This document shows, piece after piece, positions 1-8,443 of a stretch of 39,462 nucleotides of DNA. The position numbers were made by a program, and so were the translations under genes. The DNA comes from Gammaproteobacteria bacterium (GTDB taxonomy: Bacteria; Pseudomonadota; Gammaproteobacteria; Pseudomonadales; Azotimanducaceae). Under the pieces are notes generated by a model that was given only the letters and a program-made list of their open reading frames with translations, did no database searches and was not told where the DNA came from. Position 1 is the stretch's first letter. Each line of letters begins with the position of its first letter. The stretch covers positions 62,024 to 101,485 of the forward strand of contig PBRC01000013.1 of NCBI GenBank assembly GCA_002725285.1, in the 5' to 3' direction.

Positions 1-48
1 CACTTTCTTGTTCCTACACTTTCTTGTTCATACACTTTCTTGTTCATA
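1..48. repeat. 16-bp tandem direct repeat, three copies
   Basis: Three head-to-tail copies of a 16-bp unit beginning CACTTTCTTGTTC occupy positions 1-16, 17-32 and 33-48; they differ only at unit position 14 (C in the first copy, A in the others). The array runs into the left edge, so more copies may lie outside. It sits about 170 bp upstream of the first gene. No function can be read from it. Confidence 0.85.
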
Positions 49-217
49 GATGAAGAATTAACACGCAATATTCATGGGCCAGAATGGACAACCAGCGACA
101 CTGAGGGGCCGGAACCCCGTGCCTTGGCGATTGCCGGATTGAACATCGGTTTTTGGTGATCTTTCGTAGTATTCTTGATCCTGTGATTGTAGTTGTCAGT
201 GAACCAGGAGGTTGGAA

Positions 218-1060
218 ATGAGCGATGCCGGAAAGAGTGAAGAACCCACCATTGGCAAGAGACTGCCTGACAAGAAATTTGTTGTAACTGACAGGCTTCT
301 TGAAGACTATTTTGAAGGACTTGATCTCGACAGGGGCCCTTATGATCGTGGTGAGGTGCCAGTGCCGTCAATGATCGCAACCGATGCGGACAATTATTTT
401 GCAGAAGCTGCTTTTTCGCAGCAGCGCGGGCATCTGTGGATGCGGCAGGCGTGGGCTTTTATGAAGCCCATGCAAGAGGGTGCAACATACACTACCAGAG
501 GATCTATCGAGGACATCTATCGGAAGCGTGACCGCACAGTGGTCAATACGGCGATTACGATGTTGGATTCAAGTGGCGCTGATGTCCTGACAGCTAATCA
601 TCATCAGTCATTTCTTCTGGATGCGCCTGTCGAAGAGGTCGAATTTCGTGATCCTGGTAAAAAGTCTGGTGCTCGAAAGTTCATCGTACCAGAGGGCGAA
701 CCTCTCGACGGATTCGAACGAAAGATAAGCCTTGAGATGTGCGGGCAGTATTTCCACGGCAGCAAGAGCTATCACACGGACAAGGACGCATCTCTTGCAC
801 TTGGTTTTCATGAGGTAGTGGTTGGCGGCAGGATGACGATGGCGTATATAGGGCACTTACTCGACACTCACTTCGGTGAGTCATGGTTTCAATCTGGCAA
901 GCTTGATGTGAAGTTTACCAACCCCTGCTGGCCTGATGACCATATCAGTATCAAGGGTGTATCAACTAAGCCTGATGAGGATGAGTCGACTGAAAGTGTT
1001 TTCGCATGGATAGAGAAAGAAGACGGAACTATTATCCTGATTGCTAACGCCAGCATTTGA
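218..1060 (+). CDS. MaoC-like double-hotdog acyl dehydratase
   Basis: About 280 aa, with the layout of a two-hotdog hydratase: an N-terminal FAS1/HTD2-like dehydratase half (about residues 40-135) and a C-terminal MaoC-like half (about 165-280, with the stretch from SYHTDKDASLALGF to DVKFTNPCWPDDH). Such proteins usually hydrate enoyl-CoA or dehydrate hydroxyacyl thioesters; the substrate here is unknown. The start is ATG 218, 6 nt after a perfect AGGAGG (206-211), in preference to the in-frame TTG at 212. It stands alone, convergent with msrA. The fold call is good, the exact reaction is inferred. Confidence 0.72.
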   Translation: MSDAGKSEEPTIGKRLPDKKFVVTDRLLEDYFEGLDLDRGPYDRGEVPVPSMIATDADNYFAEAAFSQQRGHLWMRQAWAFMKPMQEGATYTTRGSIEDIYRKRDRTVVNTAITMLDSSGADVLTANHHQSFLLDAPVEEVEFRDPGKKSGARKFIVPEGEPLDGFERKISLEMCGQYFHGSKSYHTDKDASLALGFHEVVVGGRMTMAYIGHLLDTHFGESWFQSGKLDVKFTNPCWPDDHISIKGVSTKPDEDESTESVFAWIEKEDGTIILIANASI

Positions 1061-1134
1061 CTAATGCCAGGTGATTCCATGAAACGCATTAGCCAGTTAC
1101 CCCGGATTGCTTCGAAGGAAGCAAAAACGACTAG

Positions 1135-1767
1135 CTAGCGAAAACCAATCCCCGTGCCGTCAGTGCCACAATATCCATTAGGCACTTTTGCGAGATACTG
1201 TTGATGATAGTGTTCGGCGAAATAGAACTCACCAGCTGGCAGGATTTCTGTCGTAATCCCGCCATAACCTGATGCCAGCAGTTTTTTTTGAAAGGCTGTT
1301 TTGCTTTGCATTGCTTCAGCGAGTTGCTTTTCGCTGAACGTGTAGATGCCAGATCGATATTGCGTTCCCATATCATTTCCCTGACGCATACCCTGGGTGG
1401 GATCGTGGCATTCCCAAAACAGGATCAGCAATTCCCTGTAAGTCACGGTCATTGGGTCGAATACGATCTGAACAACCTCGCTGTGACCCGTCAAACCCGA
1501 GCAAATCTCTTCGTAAGTGGGATTTGGCGTGAGTCCGGCTGTATAGCCCACCGCGGTTGTATAGACACCTTGCTGCTCCCAGAATTTTCTCTCAGGACCC
1601 CAAAAGCAACCCATACCAAAAATTGCTGTTTGCATTGTAGGGGGAAAGGGTGGATGCAGTGGATTGCCAATGACAAAATGATTTTCGAGAACTGGCATTC
1701 TTTCCTTTCGCCCTGGAAGGGCCGAATCAGTGGTTGGCATTTCAACGCTGTAGTGTGAGAAACTCAT
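1135..1767 (-). CDS. msrA: Peptide-methionine (S)-S-oxide reductase MsrA
   Basis: About 210 aa, aligning along its length with E. coli-type MsrA: ALPGR and MPV near the N-terminus, the catalytic GCFWG motif (Cys about 54), [33 protein letters not shown] and the HHQQYLAK...GYCG tail (Cys about 200). It reduces methionine-S-sulfoxide in oxidised proteins. The C-terminus reads GTGIGFR where the E. coli enzyme has a second recycling Cys (GVC), so the thioredoxin relay must use another Cys; one candidate is the unusual WECHDP (normally WENHDP). I chose ATG 1767; an in-frame TTG at 1785 would add six residues. Confidence 0.95.
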   Translation of the reverse strand: MSFSHYSVEMPTTDSALPGRKERMPVLENHFVIGNPLHPPFPPTMQTAIFGMGCFWGPERKFWEQQGVYTTAVGYTAGLTPNPTYEEICSGLTGHSEVVQIVFDPMTVTYRELLILFWECHDPTQGMRQGNDMGTQYRSGIYTFSEKQLAEAMQSKTAFQKKLLASGYGGITTEILPAGEFYFAEHYHQQYLAKVPNGYCGTDGTGIGFR

Positions 1768-1998
1768 AGCAGCACTCGATCTCAAGGTGAGTCCAAGTAT
1801 ACGTCAATAAACTCGGCGACGTAATGTTTTGGCGTGACATCAAGGCAGTTGATGTGGATGTTCGAGAGGTAGTCTGTCAATGCAGTCTTGGGCAGGCGTG
1901 GATATAAAAGCTGTAGACAATATTCTGTCTCGCCATTGGCTGGTAGCGAGTTACTTGAGTCTGGCTATACTAAGTTTGTGCACAAGGATTTGATCGTG

Positions 1999-3369
1999 AT
2001 GAGGACTCTGTTAGCTCTACTTGGCCTGGTCCTACCTGGGCTGGTGTGGGCAAGTGCTGATTCTGGCCAAGGTATGTCAATTAATCAAACGTCATCTGCA
2101 GGGGGCATTCTCGCAGTATCGATTTTTTGCCTTGCGTATGTGTTCGTGATGTTAGAAGAGTTCATACATCTTCGAAAATCCAAACCAGTGATGCTCGGTG
2201 CGGGAATTATCTGGGTCATCGTTGTATATCTCTCAACCAGTAGTGGTCATGATGAAGCCGCGCTGCAGGCAACGCTGGACCACAATCTTCTGGAGTATGC
2301 TGAATTATTCCTGTTTTTGTTGGTAGCGATGACTTATGTAAACGCCATGACGGAGCGTAATGTATTTGAAGTACTGCGGGTCTGGCTTATTGGTAAAGGA
2401 TACAGTTTTCGAAAACTATTCTGGATAACAGGCATAATTTCGTTTTTTCTTTCGCCCATTGCTGACAATTTAACCACAGCGCTTCTGATGGGTGCGGTTG
2501 TACTCTCAGTCGGTGCATCCAGTCCCAGATTTGTCAGTATAGCCTGTGTCAATATCGTAGTTGCGGCTAATGCCGGGGGCGCGTTCAGTCCGTTTGGTGA
2601 CATTACAACCCTGATGGTTTGGCAGAGCGGTCATTCGAGTTTTCTTGACTTCTTCTCGTTGTTTGTACCTTCTGTTGTGAATTTTGTGGTTCCAGCAGCG
2701 ATAATGAACTTTGCGGTGCCTGACGAAACGCCAGAGCCTCACACTGAGGAAATAACCCTGAAACGGGGTGCCTTCTTCATCTGTTTCCTTTTTATGGTGA
2801 CTATCACAACAGCGGTGTGCTTCAAACAGTTCCTCCACCTGCCACCTTTTATGGGCATGATGACAGGGATGTCGTTCCTCTTCTTGTTTGCCTATTACAT
2901 CAAGATGACAGCACCAGACGATCAGGCGGATTTTGGAACCTTTAACATATTTAACAAGGTTGCGGCTGCAGAATGGGACACCCTGTTCTTCTTCTTTGGT
3001 GTCATTTTCTGTGTAGGTGGTCTGGGTTACATTGGATATCTGGAAATACTGTCAGGCTATTTCTATGACGGTTGGGGAGCAACAAACGCAAATATTGTGA
3101 TGGGTATTCTGTCAGCTATTGTGGATAACATTCCGGTAATGTTCGCTATTCTGACAATGAACCCGGACATGGATAGCTACCAATGGCTGCTCATTACACT
3201 GACTTGCGGTGTAGGTGGAAGCCTGCTTTCAATTGGATCAGCAGCGGGTGTGGCCTTGATGGGACAAGTGCGAGGGCTGTACACTTTCTTTGGGCACCTG
3301 AAATGGTCCTGGGCGATTGCACTGGGATACGCTGCCAGTATATTCACTCACTATCTGGTCAATGGCTAG
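1999..3369 (+). CDS. nhaD: Na+/H+ antiporter, NhaD family
   Basis: About 456 aa, very hydrophobic, with a cleavable-looking N-terminal segment (RTLLALLGLVLPGLVWASA) and then about a dozen membrane helices. NhaD/ArsB-type ion-transporter signatures are visible: SPIADNLTTALLMGAV, NAGGAFSPFGDITTLMVWQSG, and a C-terminal DNIPVMFAILTMNP followed by GSAAGVALMGQ. NhaD exports Na+ or Li+ in exchange for protons and is common in marine gammaproteobacteria. The start is ATG 1999, where the signal-like helix begins and AAGGA lies 10 nt upstream; the frame is open from 1888, but those 37 residues look non-coding. Confidence 0.93.
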   Translation: MRTLLALLGLVLPGLVWASADSGQGMSINQTSSAGGILAVSIFCLAYVFVMLEEFIHLRKSKPVMLGAGIIWVIVVYLSTSSGHDEAALQATLDHNLLEYAELFLFLLVAMTYVNAMTERNVFEVLRVWLIGKGYSFRKLFWITGIISFFLSPIADNLTTALLMGAVVLSVGASSPRFVSIACVNIVVAANAGGAFSPFGDITTLMVWQSGHSSFLDFFSLFVPSVVNFVVPAAIMNFAVPDETPEPHTEEITLKRGAFFICFLFMVTITTAVCFKQFLHLPPFMGMMTGMSFLFLFAYYIKMTAPDDQADFGTFNIFNKVAAAEWDTLFFFFGVIFCVGGLGYIGYLEILSGYFYDGWGATNANIVMGILSAIVDNIPVMFAILTMNPDMDSYQWLLITLTCGVGGSLLSIGSAAGVALMGQVRGLYTFFGHLKWSWAIALGYAASIFTHYLVNG

Positions 3370-3498
3370 CTGGTACAGAAAAGACCAACAGAATTTATTT
3401 CAACTAAAGCCATGCCGGGGCTTGCCAATCGAGCCCAGTAATTTAACATTGCGCTTCCAATTCGACGAATAGAAGATCCGCTTCAGGAGATAGTAGTA

Positions 3499-4005
3499 AT
3501 GGACGATCCTTTACAGATTGCCGTTTTGACGGTATCAGACACACGAACCTATGAAAACGATACCTCGGGACAGTATCTGTGCGACGCGCTTGGCGAAGCA
3601 GGGCACCATCTGCAGGATCGCCAGATTGAAATCGATGATATATATAAACTGAGAGCCAGGATATCGAGCTGGATTGCAGATAGCGATGTCGAGGTTGTTC
3701 TGGTCACAGGTGGGACGGGATTTACCACAAGGGACTCAACCCCAGAAGCTGTTACACCGTTATTTGATACGGAGATAAACGGATTTGGTGAATTGTTCAG
3801 GCAAATCTCCTTTGATGAGATTGGTACTTCCACCGTGCAGTCAAGAGCAGTTGCAGGCATTGCCAACAATACGCTGATATTTTGTGTGCCAGGTTCGACC
3901 GGTGCCTGCAAGACCGCGTGGACGGGAATATTGCTGCAACAACTTGATATCAGTAATCGTCCCTGCAATTTTGCTGAACTTATTAGGAAAGGGGGTTCTC
4001 ATTAG
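3499..4005 (+). CDS. moaB: Molybdenum cofactor biosynthesis protein MoaB
   Basis: 168 aa of the MogA/MoaB fold: AVLTVSDTR at the N-terminus, VVLVTGGTGFTTRDSTPEAV (the MPT-binding GGTG loop), the SR-type turn in TVQSRAVAG and the VPGSTGA loop near the C-terminus. These proteins adenylylate molybdopterin or bind it during cofactor assembly. The start ATG follows AGGAGA (3485-3490) by 8 nt. The stop TAG is immediately followed by the moeA ATG with no spacer, so the pair is probably translationally coupled. The pair of MPT-handling proteins without the rest of the pathway suggests the other moa genes are elsewhere. Confidence 0.95.
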   Translation: MDDPLQIAVLTVSDTRTYENDTSGQYLCDALGEAGHHLQDRQIEIDDIYKLRARISSWIADSDVEVVLVTGGTGFTTRDSTPEAVTPLFDTEINGFGELFRQISFDEIGTSTVQSRAVAGIANNTLIFCVPGSTGACKTAWTGILLQQLDISNRPCNFAELIRKGGSH

Positions 4006-5211
4006 ATGGGAGCGCCACTTACGCCGGTCGATGAAGTCCTTGATTACCTGATTTCCAAAGCAGATTGCGTGGTTGAAAAAGAATGGGTAGAACTTCAGTA
4101 CGCCAGGGACCGGGTTCTGGCTAGCGATGTGGTGTCAGCGATAAACGTACCTTTGATGGATAACAGCGCGATGGATGGTTACGCCATCAATACCAACGAT
4201 ATTTCGGTTGGTGATGAACTGGTGGTAAGCGATCGGATACCTGCTGGCAAGACGGGACAGGATTTGGTCAGCGGAACAGTTGCCAGGATTTTCACCGGGG
4301 CACCAGTTCCCCGCGGTGCCAATGCGGTTGTCATGCAGGAACTAACAGAGAAGGTCGGTGACAAAGTACGGATAAGTGAAATGCCTGGTGAGGGTGTGAA
4401 TATTCGTCGTGCCGGGCAGGATATCGATCAGGGGACCACTATCTTGCAGGTGGGTCGAAGGCTGAGAGCCCAGGACCTCGGTCTGATCGCGTCGGTTGGA
4501 TGTGATCGCGTTCAGGTTTTTAGGCGATTGAAAATCGCGGTCATGTCAACCGGAGATGAACTTATTGAACCACCTGTACCATTGCAACCTGGTCAGATCT
4601 ACAATTCCAATCACCCTACATTAATCGCCATGATTCATCAGTTGGGAATGGAACCTGTCGATATAGGGCTGGTAGAGGATTCAGCAGAGGCGACCGAGAA
4701 AGCCCTCAAGGATGCGGCAGGGAAAGCGGATTGCATCGTGAGTACAGGAGGCGTTTCTGTCGGTGAAGAAGACTATGTTAAATCGACCGTTGAAAGATTG
4801 GGAAGACTGGAACTTTGGCGAATTGCCATGAAACCAGGGAAACCGCTTGCATTTGGGTATATTGATGAGACACCTTTTTTCGGATTGCCAGGCAATCCTG
4901 TCTCCAGTTTTGTTACTTTTCTCATTGTTGCAAGGCCGTTCTTTTTGAAGCTGCAGGGTTGCTATGAGCTACGTCTGCCAAGTATGACTGCGCCCGCTGA
5001 ATTTGCGATGAAACCGGGACTCCGAAGGGAGTATTGCCGTGTTAGAGTTGAATACGATGGGTCCGGCAAAGAGGTTGTCACCAATTTTGATAATCAGGGG
5101 TCAGGTGTCTTGTCCTCTGTCAGTTGGGCTAATGGTTTAGCTGAGATTGAGATGGGTCGGGAGATCAATCCTGGAGATCTGATTAAAGTGTATCTGCTGC
5201 CTGACGCTTGA
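4006..5211 (+). CDS. moeA: Molybdopterin molybdenumtransferase MoeA
   Basis: 401 aa, normal length for MoeA. Landmarks in order: PLMDNSAMDGYA (about residue 45), FTGAPVPRGANAVVMQE (about 93-110), the central MoeA/MogA-type domain with MSTGDEL, STGGVSVGEEDYVK, MKPGKPLAFG and GLPGNPVSSFVTF, then the C-terminal domain IV. It inserts molybdate into adenylylated molybdopterin to make the active cofactor. It starts directly after the moaB stop; the A/G-rich AGGAAAGGGGG about 15 nt upstream may serve as ribosome site. A hairpin overlaps the end of the gene. Confidence 0.96.
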   Translation: MGAPLTPVDEVLDYLISKADCVVEKEWVELQYARDRVLASDVVSAINVPLMDNSAMDGYAINTNDISVGDELVVSDRIPAGKTGQDLVSGTVARIFTGAPVPRGANAVVMQELTEKVGDKVRISEMPGEGVNIRRAGQDIDQGTTILQVGRRLRAQDLGLIASVGCDRVQVFRRLKIAVMSTGDELIEPPVPLQPGQIYNSNHPTLIAMIHQLGMEPVDIGLVEDSAEATEKALKDAAGKADCIVSTGGVSVGEEDYVKSTVERLGRLELWRIAMKPGKPLAFGYIDETPFFGLPGNPVSSFVTFLIVARPFFLKLQGCYELRLPSMTAPAEFAMKPGLRREYCRVRVEYDGSGKEVVTNFDNQGSGVLSSVSWANGLAEIEMGREINPGDLIKVYLLPDA

Positions 5212-5244
5212 TCAGGATCTGATTCAGGCAAGTCCTGCTTTTTT
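5198..5244 (+). terminator. Possible Rho-independent terminator after moeA
   Basis: TGCCTGA (5198-5204) pairs with TCAGGCA (5224-5230), and inside it ATCAG (5211-5215) pairs with CTGAT (5219-5223), leaving a 6-nt bulge on the 5' arm. A T6 run lies at 5239-5244. The 8-nt gap between stem and T run is longer than ideal, so this is only moderately supported. Confidence 0.4.
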
Positions 5245-5826
5245 GTTCAGACTTATTTGATTAAGGGGTCCTGTTGTCAAAAGGTGCCTTGTTTCAATTT
5301 CCAATGTGTATTAACGCGTATTGATGTTGGCTGCGTTGTTCTTCTGGAACGTGACTCAGCAGTATTTTTGTATTTCCTCTGTCTCAGAGTCGAGGACGTA
5401 TCGGCAGGTGTTGCTAAAGTTTCCGTGGCCATCATACATCATAAGCAGAATTCTGTTGGCCTGTTCAGTATTGTCGGTCCTCTGGTATATCTGTTGCCTG
5501 TTGGTAAATTCTTCCTGGTTAACCCACAAACACATTGAGGAATTTACGACTGTGATATGATGTTCCGTGGTAACGAGGTAGCGCCATAGGTCATAATTCT
5601 CTCATTCGATTAATTGGTGACTGGATTGTTTTTTGTTCTGAATTAGGCATTTAATTAGTTGGACAGACTCTTGGCTCATGTTTGTCGACTCGTGTTGTAA
5701 GGACATTTCGGGAATATTGGATCGATTACTAATAGTCCATTGGGTGACGATATTTGTGTCACCTAAATCTAAAAAATAATCGAATTTAGCGATTTAATTG
5801 ACTGAACGGAGTAGTTAATACCAAAA
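5245..5826. other. Non-coding stretch between moeA and the small membrane-protein gene
   Basis: About 580 bases with no convincing gene: the open frames here (for example 5257-5538 and 5321-5560, plus strand) lack a ribosome site and read as low-complexity sequence without a recognisable fold. The last 200 bases are AT-rich and probably carry the promoter for the genes at 5827 and 6014, but I see no -35/-10 pair with correct spacing. No tRNA-like or long inverted repeat was seen. Confidence 0.5.
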
Positions 5827-6006
5827 ATGGCGATTCTTATTCTCAGTCTGGTATTTTCGATGGCGCTTGGTTGCGCAGTCTGGTTGGTGATTGGTAACCA
5901 ATTTCCCGTTAAGCAAGAAGTGAAATTCACTCCCCTTAATAATATAGTTATCTATGTGCTGCTGCTGGTGTTGCCTGTCTATCTATTGATGTTTAATTTT
6001 TTCTGA
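5827..6006 (+). CDS. Small two-helix membrane protein, unknown
   Basis: A 59-aa frame from ATG 5827 to TGA 6004-6006. It encodes two hydrophobic helices, about residues 2-23 and 39-57, joined by a polar, Lys-containing linker (NQFPVKQEVKFTPLNN), which is typical of a genuine small inner-membrane protein. It ends 7 nt before the methyltransferase ATG at 6014, so the two may be coupled. The ribosome site is weak (CGGAG about 15 nt upstream); Met12 is an alternative start. I do not recognise the family. Confidence 0.6.
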   Translation: MAILILSLVFSMALGCAVWLVIGNQFPVKQEVKFTPLNNIVIYVLLLVLPVYLLMFNFF

Positions 6007-6013
6007 GTCAGAA

Positions 6014-6631
6014 ATGAAGTTACCGATTGATGTGGATTCGATCAAAGGGTTCCTCGATCCTGTGGAGGGAACTGCACTTTTTGAATACTGTCTCCGGGGG
6101 GCGAGTATTGGTGCATGTCTTGAAATAGGCAGTTACTGTGGAAAATCAACAATCTACCTGGGTGCAGCCTGCAAACAGGCAGATCGTACTCTGTTTGCCG
6201 TTGATCATCATCGTGGATCTGAAGAACATCAGCTCGGAGAAGAGTTTCACGACCATGATCTTTTTGATGATTCTGTGGGACTGATGGACAGTTTCAAGGA
6301 ATTTCGATCAGCACTTCGCCGCTCGAATCTCGAAGACCATGTTGTACCAATAGTTGCATCGTCTGAAGTTGCCGCAAGAGATTGGCAGACGCCGCTGGGC
6401 ATGGTATTCATCGATGGTGGACATAGCCTGGAAGCCGCGTTAACTGACTATGATTGTTGGACCAGGTTCATTGAAGTGGGCGGAATCCTTGCGATACATG
6501 ACATTTTCCCTGACCCTGCTGATGGTGGCCAGGCACCTTATATAATTTGGCGAAGGGCGATTGATTCCGGACTATTCGAGGATCTCGGCATAATTCGCAC
6601 GTTGGGCATCCTGCGTCGTAAGCACGGTTGA
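6014..6631 (+). CDS. Class I SAM-dependent methyltransferase (Methyltransf_24 type)
   Basis: 205 aa. SAM-binding motif I is LEIGSYCGKSTIYLG (about residues 37-51), followed by the acidic TLFAVDHH motif II and the MVFIDGGHSLEAALTDYDCW segment with the late GGILAIHDIF, the pattern of Methyltransf_24 / cephalosporin-hydroxylase-like enzymes that often modify sugars or small molecules. The acceptor is unknown. No clear Shine-Dalgarno; probably coupled to the small gene upstream. The last 60 bases overlap tail-to-tail with the minus-strand gene ending at 6572, and the neighbouring locus supports a role in glycoconjugate modification. Confidence 0.8.
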   Translation: MKLPIDVDSIKGFLDPVEGTALFEYCLRGASIGACLEIGSYCGKSTIYLGAACKQADRTLFAVDHHRGSEEHQLGEEFHDHDLFDDSVGLMDSFKEFRSALRRSNLEDHVVPIVASSEVAARDWQTPLGMVFIDGGHSLEAALTDYDCWTRFIEVGGILAIHDIFPDPADGGQAPYIIWRRAIDSGLFEDLGIIRTLGILRRKHG

Positions 6632-7654
6632 CTCCTGCCGGAACAGATGTGCTGCCGAAGTTCTGCCTGAGAGTGCATCGGCAGCCAGCAGGACCGCGCC
6701 TGCTGTCCAGGTAGGTTTCTCCAGAGGCCACAAAGCCTCGTCCCGGTAAACATAACCTGTCCAGTAGGAACCATCCTCGTCTCGAAACTCGTGCAGCCAA
6801 CCGAATAACTGAACGGCTTTTTGGTATTCACCCACAGACAGAAGTGCCATGACCAGTTCGCAGGATTCAGCCACAGTAACCCATGGCTCGTCGCTGACGC
6901 ATAGACAACCCAACTGGTTCTTTACAAAGAGATCCCAACGAGAAGCGAGATGATGTCTGCCCTGTCCGCCTTTGATAACGCCTGTGAGGACCGGGTAAAA
7001 CCAGTCCATCGCAAAGCGGCTCTTGCTGTCCCAGGTCCTGTCAAAACATTCAGGGTGGTTACGAAGTGCGTTGCCCAGTTTTGTCCGCGCCAGAGCCCAG
7101 TCGGGAACCTTGTTTTCGAGAGTCGTCGCAATGTTGAGTGCACACTCCAGACTCTTGTAGATACTACTGCAACCGGTGATGAGGGAGTCTTCTCTAATAC
7201 CTTTTGTCGTATCTTCTGCCCAGAATATCTGTCCCTTGTCCCCTTGCAGACGTAAAACGAACTCGATGGCACGCTCGACCACTGGCCAGAGTCGTTCGAG
7301 AAACTGAATATCTTGGGTGACGAGATAGTAGTGCCAGACACCTGTTGCAACATATGCAACGAAATTGGATTCGGCTCTAGTGCCGTCTTCAACCTTGCCG
7401 TCCTTGTAAGCAGCGAGCCAGCTGCCGTTGGCAAGTTGATTATTCTGCAACCAGTAATAGGCCTGTTCGGCTTCGTCAAAACGGCCCCCAATGGTCAGAC
7501 CCATTGATGACTCAATGTGGTCCCAGGGATCTAGGCTGCCACCGTCGTACCATGGAATAGCGCCGTCGCTTGTCTGCACTCCGGCGATATATTCGACGGT
7601 ATCATTAAGATACTTTTCAGGATAAAAACCTTTTGATACATATAAACGGGTCAT
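6572..7654 (-). CDS. Alpha/alpha-toroid protein, 'prenyltransferase-like'
   Basis: 360 aa with repeated helical-hairpin elements rich in Trp, Gly and Asp: IAGVQTSDGAIPWYDGG, YYWLQNNQLANGSW, GQIFWAED, LFGWLHEFRDEDGSYWTG. This is the six-hairpin/terpene-cyclase-like toroid that databases often label prenyltransferase or glycosidase-like. It lacks a DDxxD-type motif that I can see, so catalysis is uncertain. ATG 7654 has AAGG about 10 nt upstream. It is the last gene of a GT4-methyltransferase-toroid operon and its 3' end overlaps the convergent methyltransferase by 60 bases. Confidence 0.7.
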   Translation of the reverse strand: MTRLYVSKGFYPEKYLNDTVEYIAGVQTSDGAIPWYDGGSLDPWDHIESSMGLTIGGRFDEAEQAYYWLQNNQLANGSWLAAYKDGKVEDGTRAESNFVAYVATGVWHYYLVTQDIQFLERLWPVVERAIEFVLRLQGDKGQIFWAEDTTKGIREDSLITGCSSIYKSLECALNIATTLENKVPDWALARTKLGNALRNHPECFDRTWDSKSRFAMDWFYPVLTGVIKGGQGRHHLASRWDLFVKNQLGCLCVSDEPWVTVAESCELVMALLSVGEYQKAVQLFGWLHEFRDEDGSYWTGYVYRDEALWPLEKPTWTAGAVLLAADALSGRTSAAHLFRQESTVLTTQDAQRANYAEILE

Positions 7655-7695
7655 GGAGCCTAAGCCTTATCTAGTCCTGCGTTTGTTGCTTGTGG

Positions 7696-8439
7696 TTAGT
7701 CGGGGTCAAGAGTATCAGGTAGTGTCTTAACAAAATACATCACAACACTCTTGCCCATAACGGGATTTAACACTTTATCCAGGGTTTTTGTGATTTTTGG
7801 TTGTTTCATAAGGTCCCAAACCAGAAAACGGTGATATGCGCTAACAATGCTTGCCTCGTCTTCGTCCTCCTCCTGCCAGAAGAAACACTTCAGCCACCAG
7901 TAGGGAACGTGTAGAGAATGTGCATGGTGCTTTTTGAAGAATACGAAACCACAATTCTGTATGTCCTCTCGGAGATGGTTAGCGTTGAATATTCTGATGT
8001 GACCGCCTTCAACCTCATGATATTCATCAGATAATTGCCAGCAAATCCATTCCGGGAAGAATCTTGGGACGCTGGCGGCAAATATCCCACCTGTCTTCAG
8101 TACCCGGGCAATCTCGGTCAGTACCGAGTGATAGTCCGGTATATGCTCCAATACCTCGGAACATATCACCTTATCGAAACTGTTGTCGGAAAATGGGAGT
8201 TTTTGTCCGCTGGCGACAGAAATAGTCAGTGACTTCTGGTCATTGTCCTGATCTTTAAACTCATCGAACCGATCCCGGGTTGTTTTCAGATCATTCAGGT
8301 TGAGATCAATGCCAACAGATTCGACATCTGCCAGCATATAAGCTGTGATGGCATGGCGTCCTTCGCCGCACCCCAAATCCAGGATGCGTTCATTGGCCTT
8401 AAGCTGCAGATCATCAAAATTGACGGTTTCCATCGACAT
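7696..8439 (-). CDS. Class I SAM-dependent methyltransferase (Methyltransf_11 type)
   Basis: 247 aa. Classic Rossmann methyltransferase signatures: RILDLGCGEGRHA (motif I, about residues 17-29), VGIDLN (motif II), KLPFSDNSFDKVICSEVLEHI (motif IV) and ARVLKTGGIFAASVPRF (motif V/VI). The C-terminal third is aromatic and His-rich (HAHSLHVPYWWLKCFFW) and probably shapes the acceptor site. It begins 4 nt after the glycosyltransferase stop and ends 41 nt before the toroid gene, so the three are surely cotranscribed. Substrate unknown; a glycosylated or lipid-linked intermediate fits the context. Confidence 0.85.
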   Translation of the reverse strand: MSMETVNFDDLQLKANERILDLGCGEGRHAITAYMLADVESVGIDLNLNDLKTTRDRFDEFKDQDNDQKSLTISVASGQKLPFSDNSFDKVICSEVLEHIPDYHSVLTEIARVLKTGGIFAASVPRFFPEWICWQLSDEYHEVEGGHIRIFNANHLREDIQNCGFVFFKKHHAHSLHVPYWWLKCFFWQEEDEDEASIVSAYHRFLVWDLMKQPKITKTLDKVLNPVMGKSVVMYFVKTLPDTLDPD

Positions 8440-8443
8440 TACT

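Noticed and set aside
700-730. TTCGAA-containing segments resembling a tRNA T-loop
   Set aside because: Inside a clear coding region with no cloverleaf around it; other TTCGAA sites in the window behave the same.
1888-1998. Upstream extension of nhaD by 37 residues
   Set aside because: The added residues are polar and would precede a clear signal-like helix; ATG 1999 has a ribosome site.
5257-5560. Two overlapping plus-strand open frames (93 and 79 codons) downstream of moeA
   Set aside because: No ribosome site, different frames over the same bases, and no domain or signal; likely chance.
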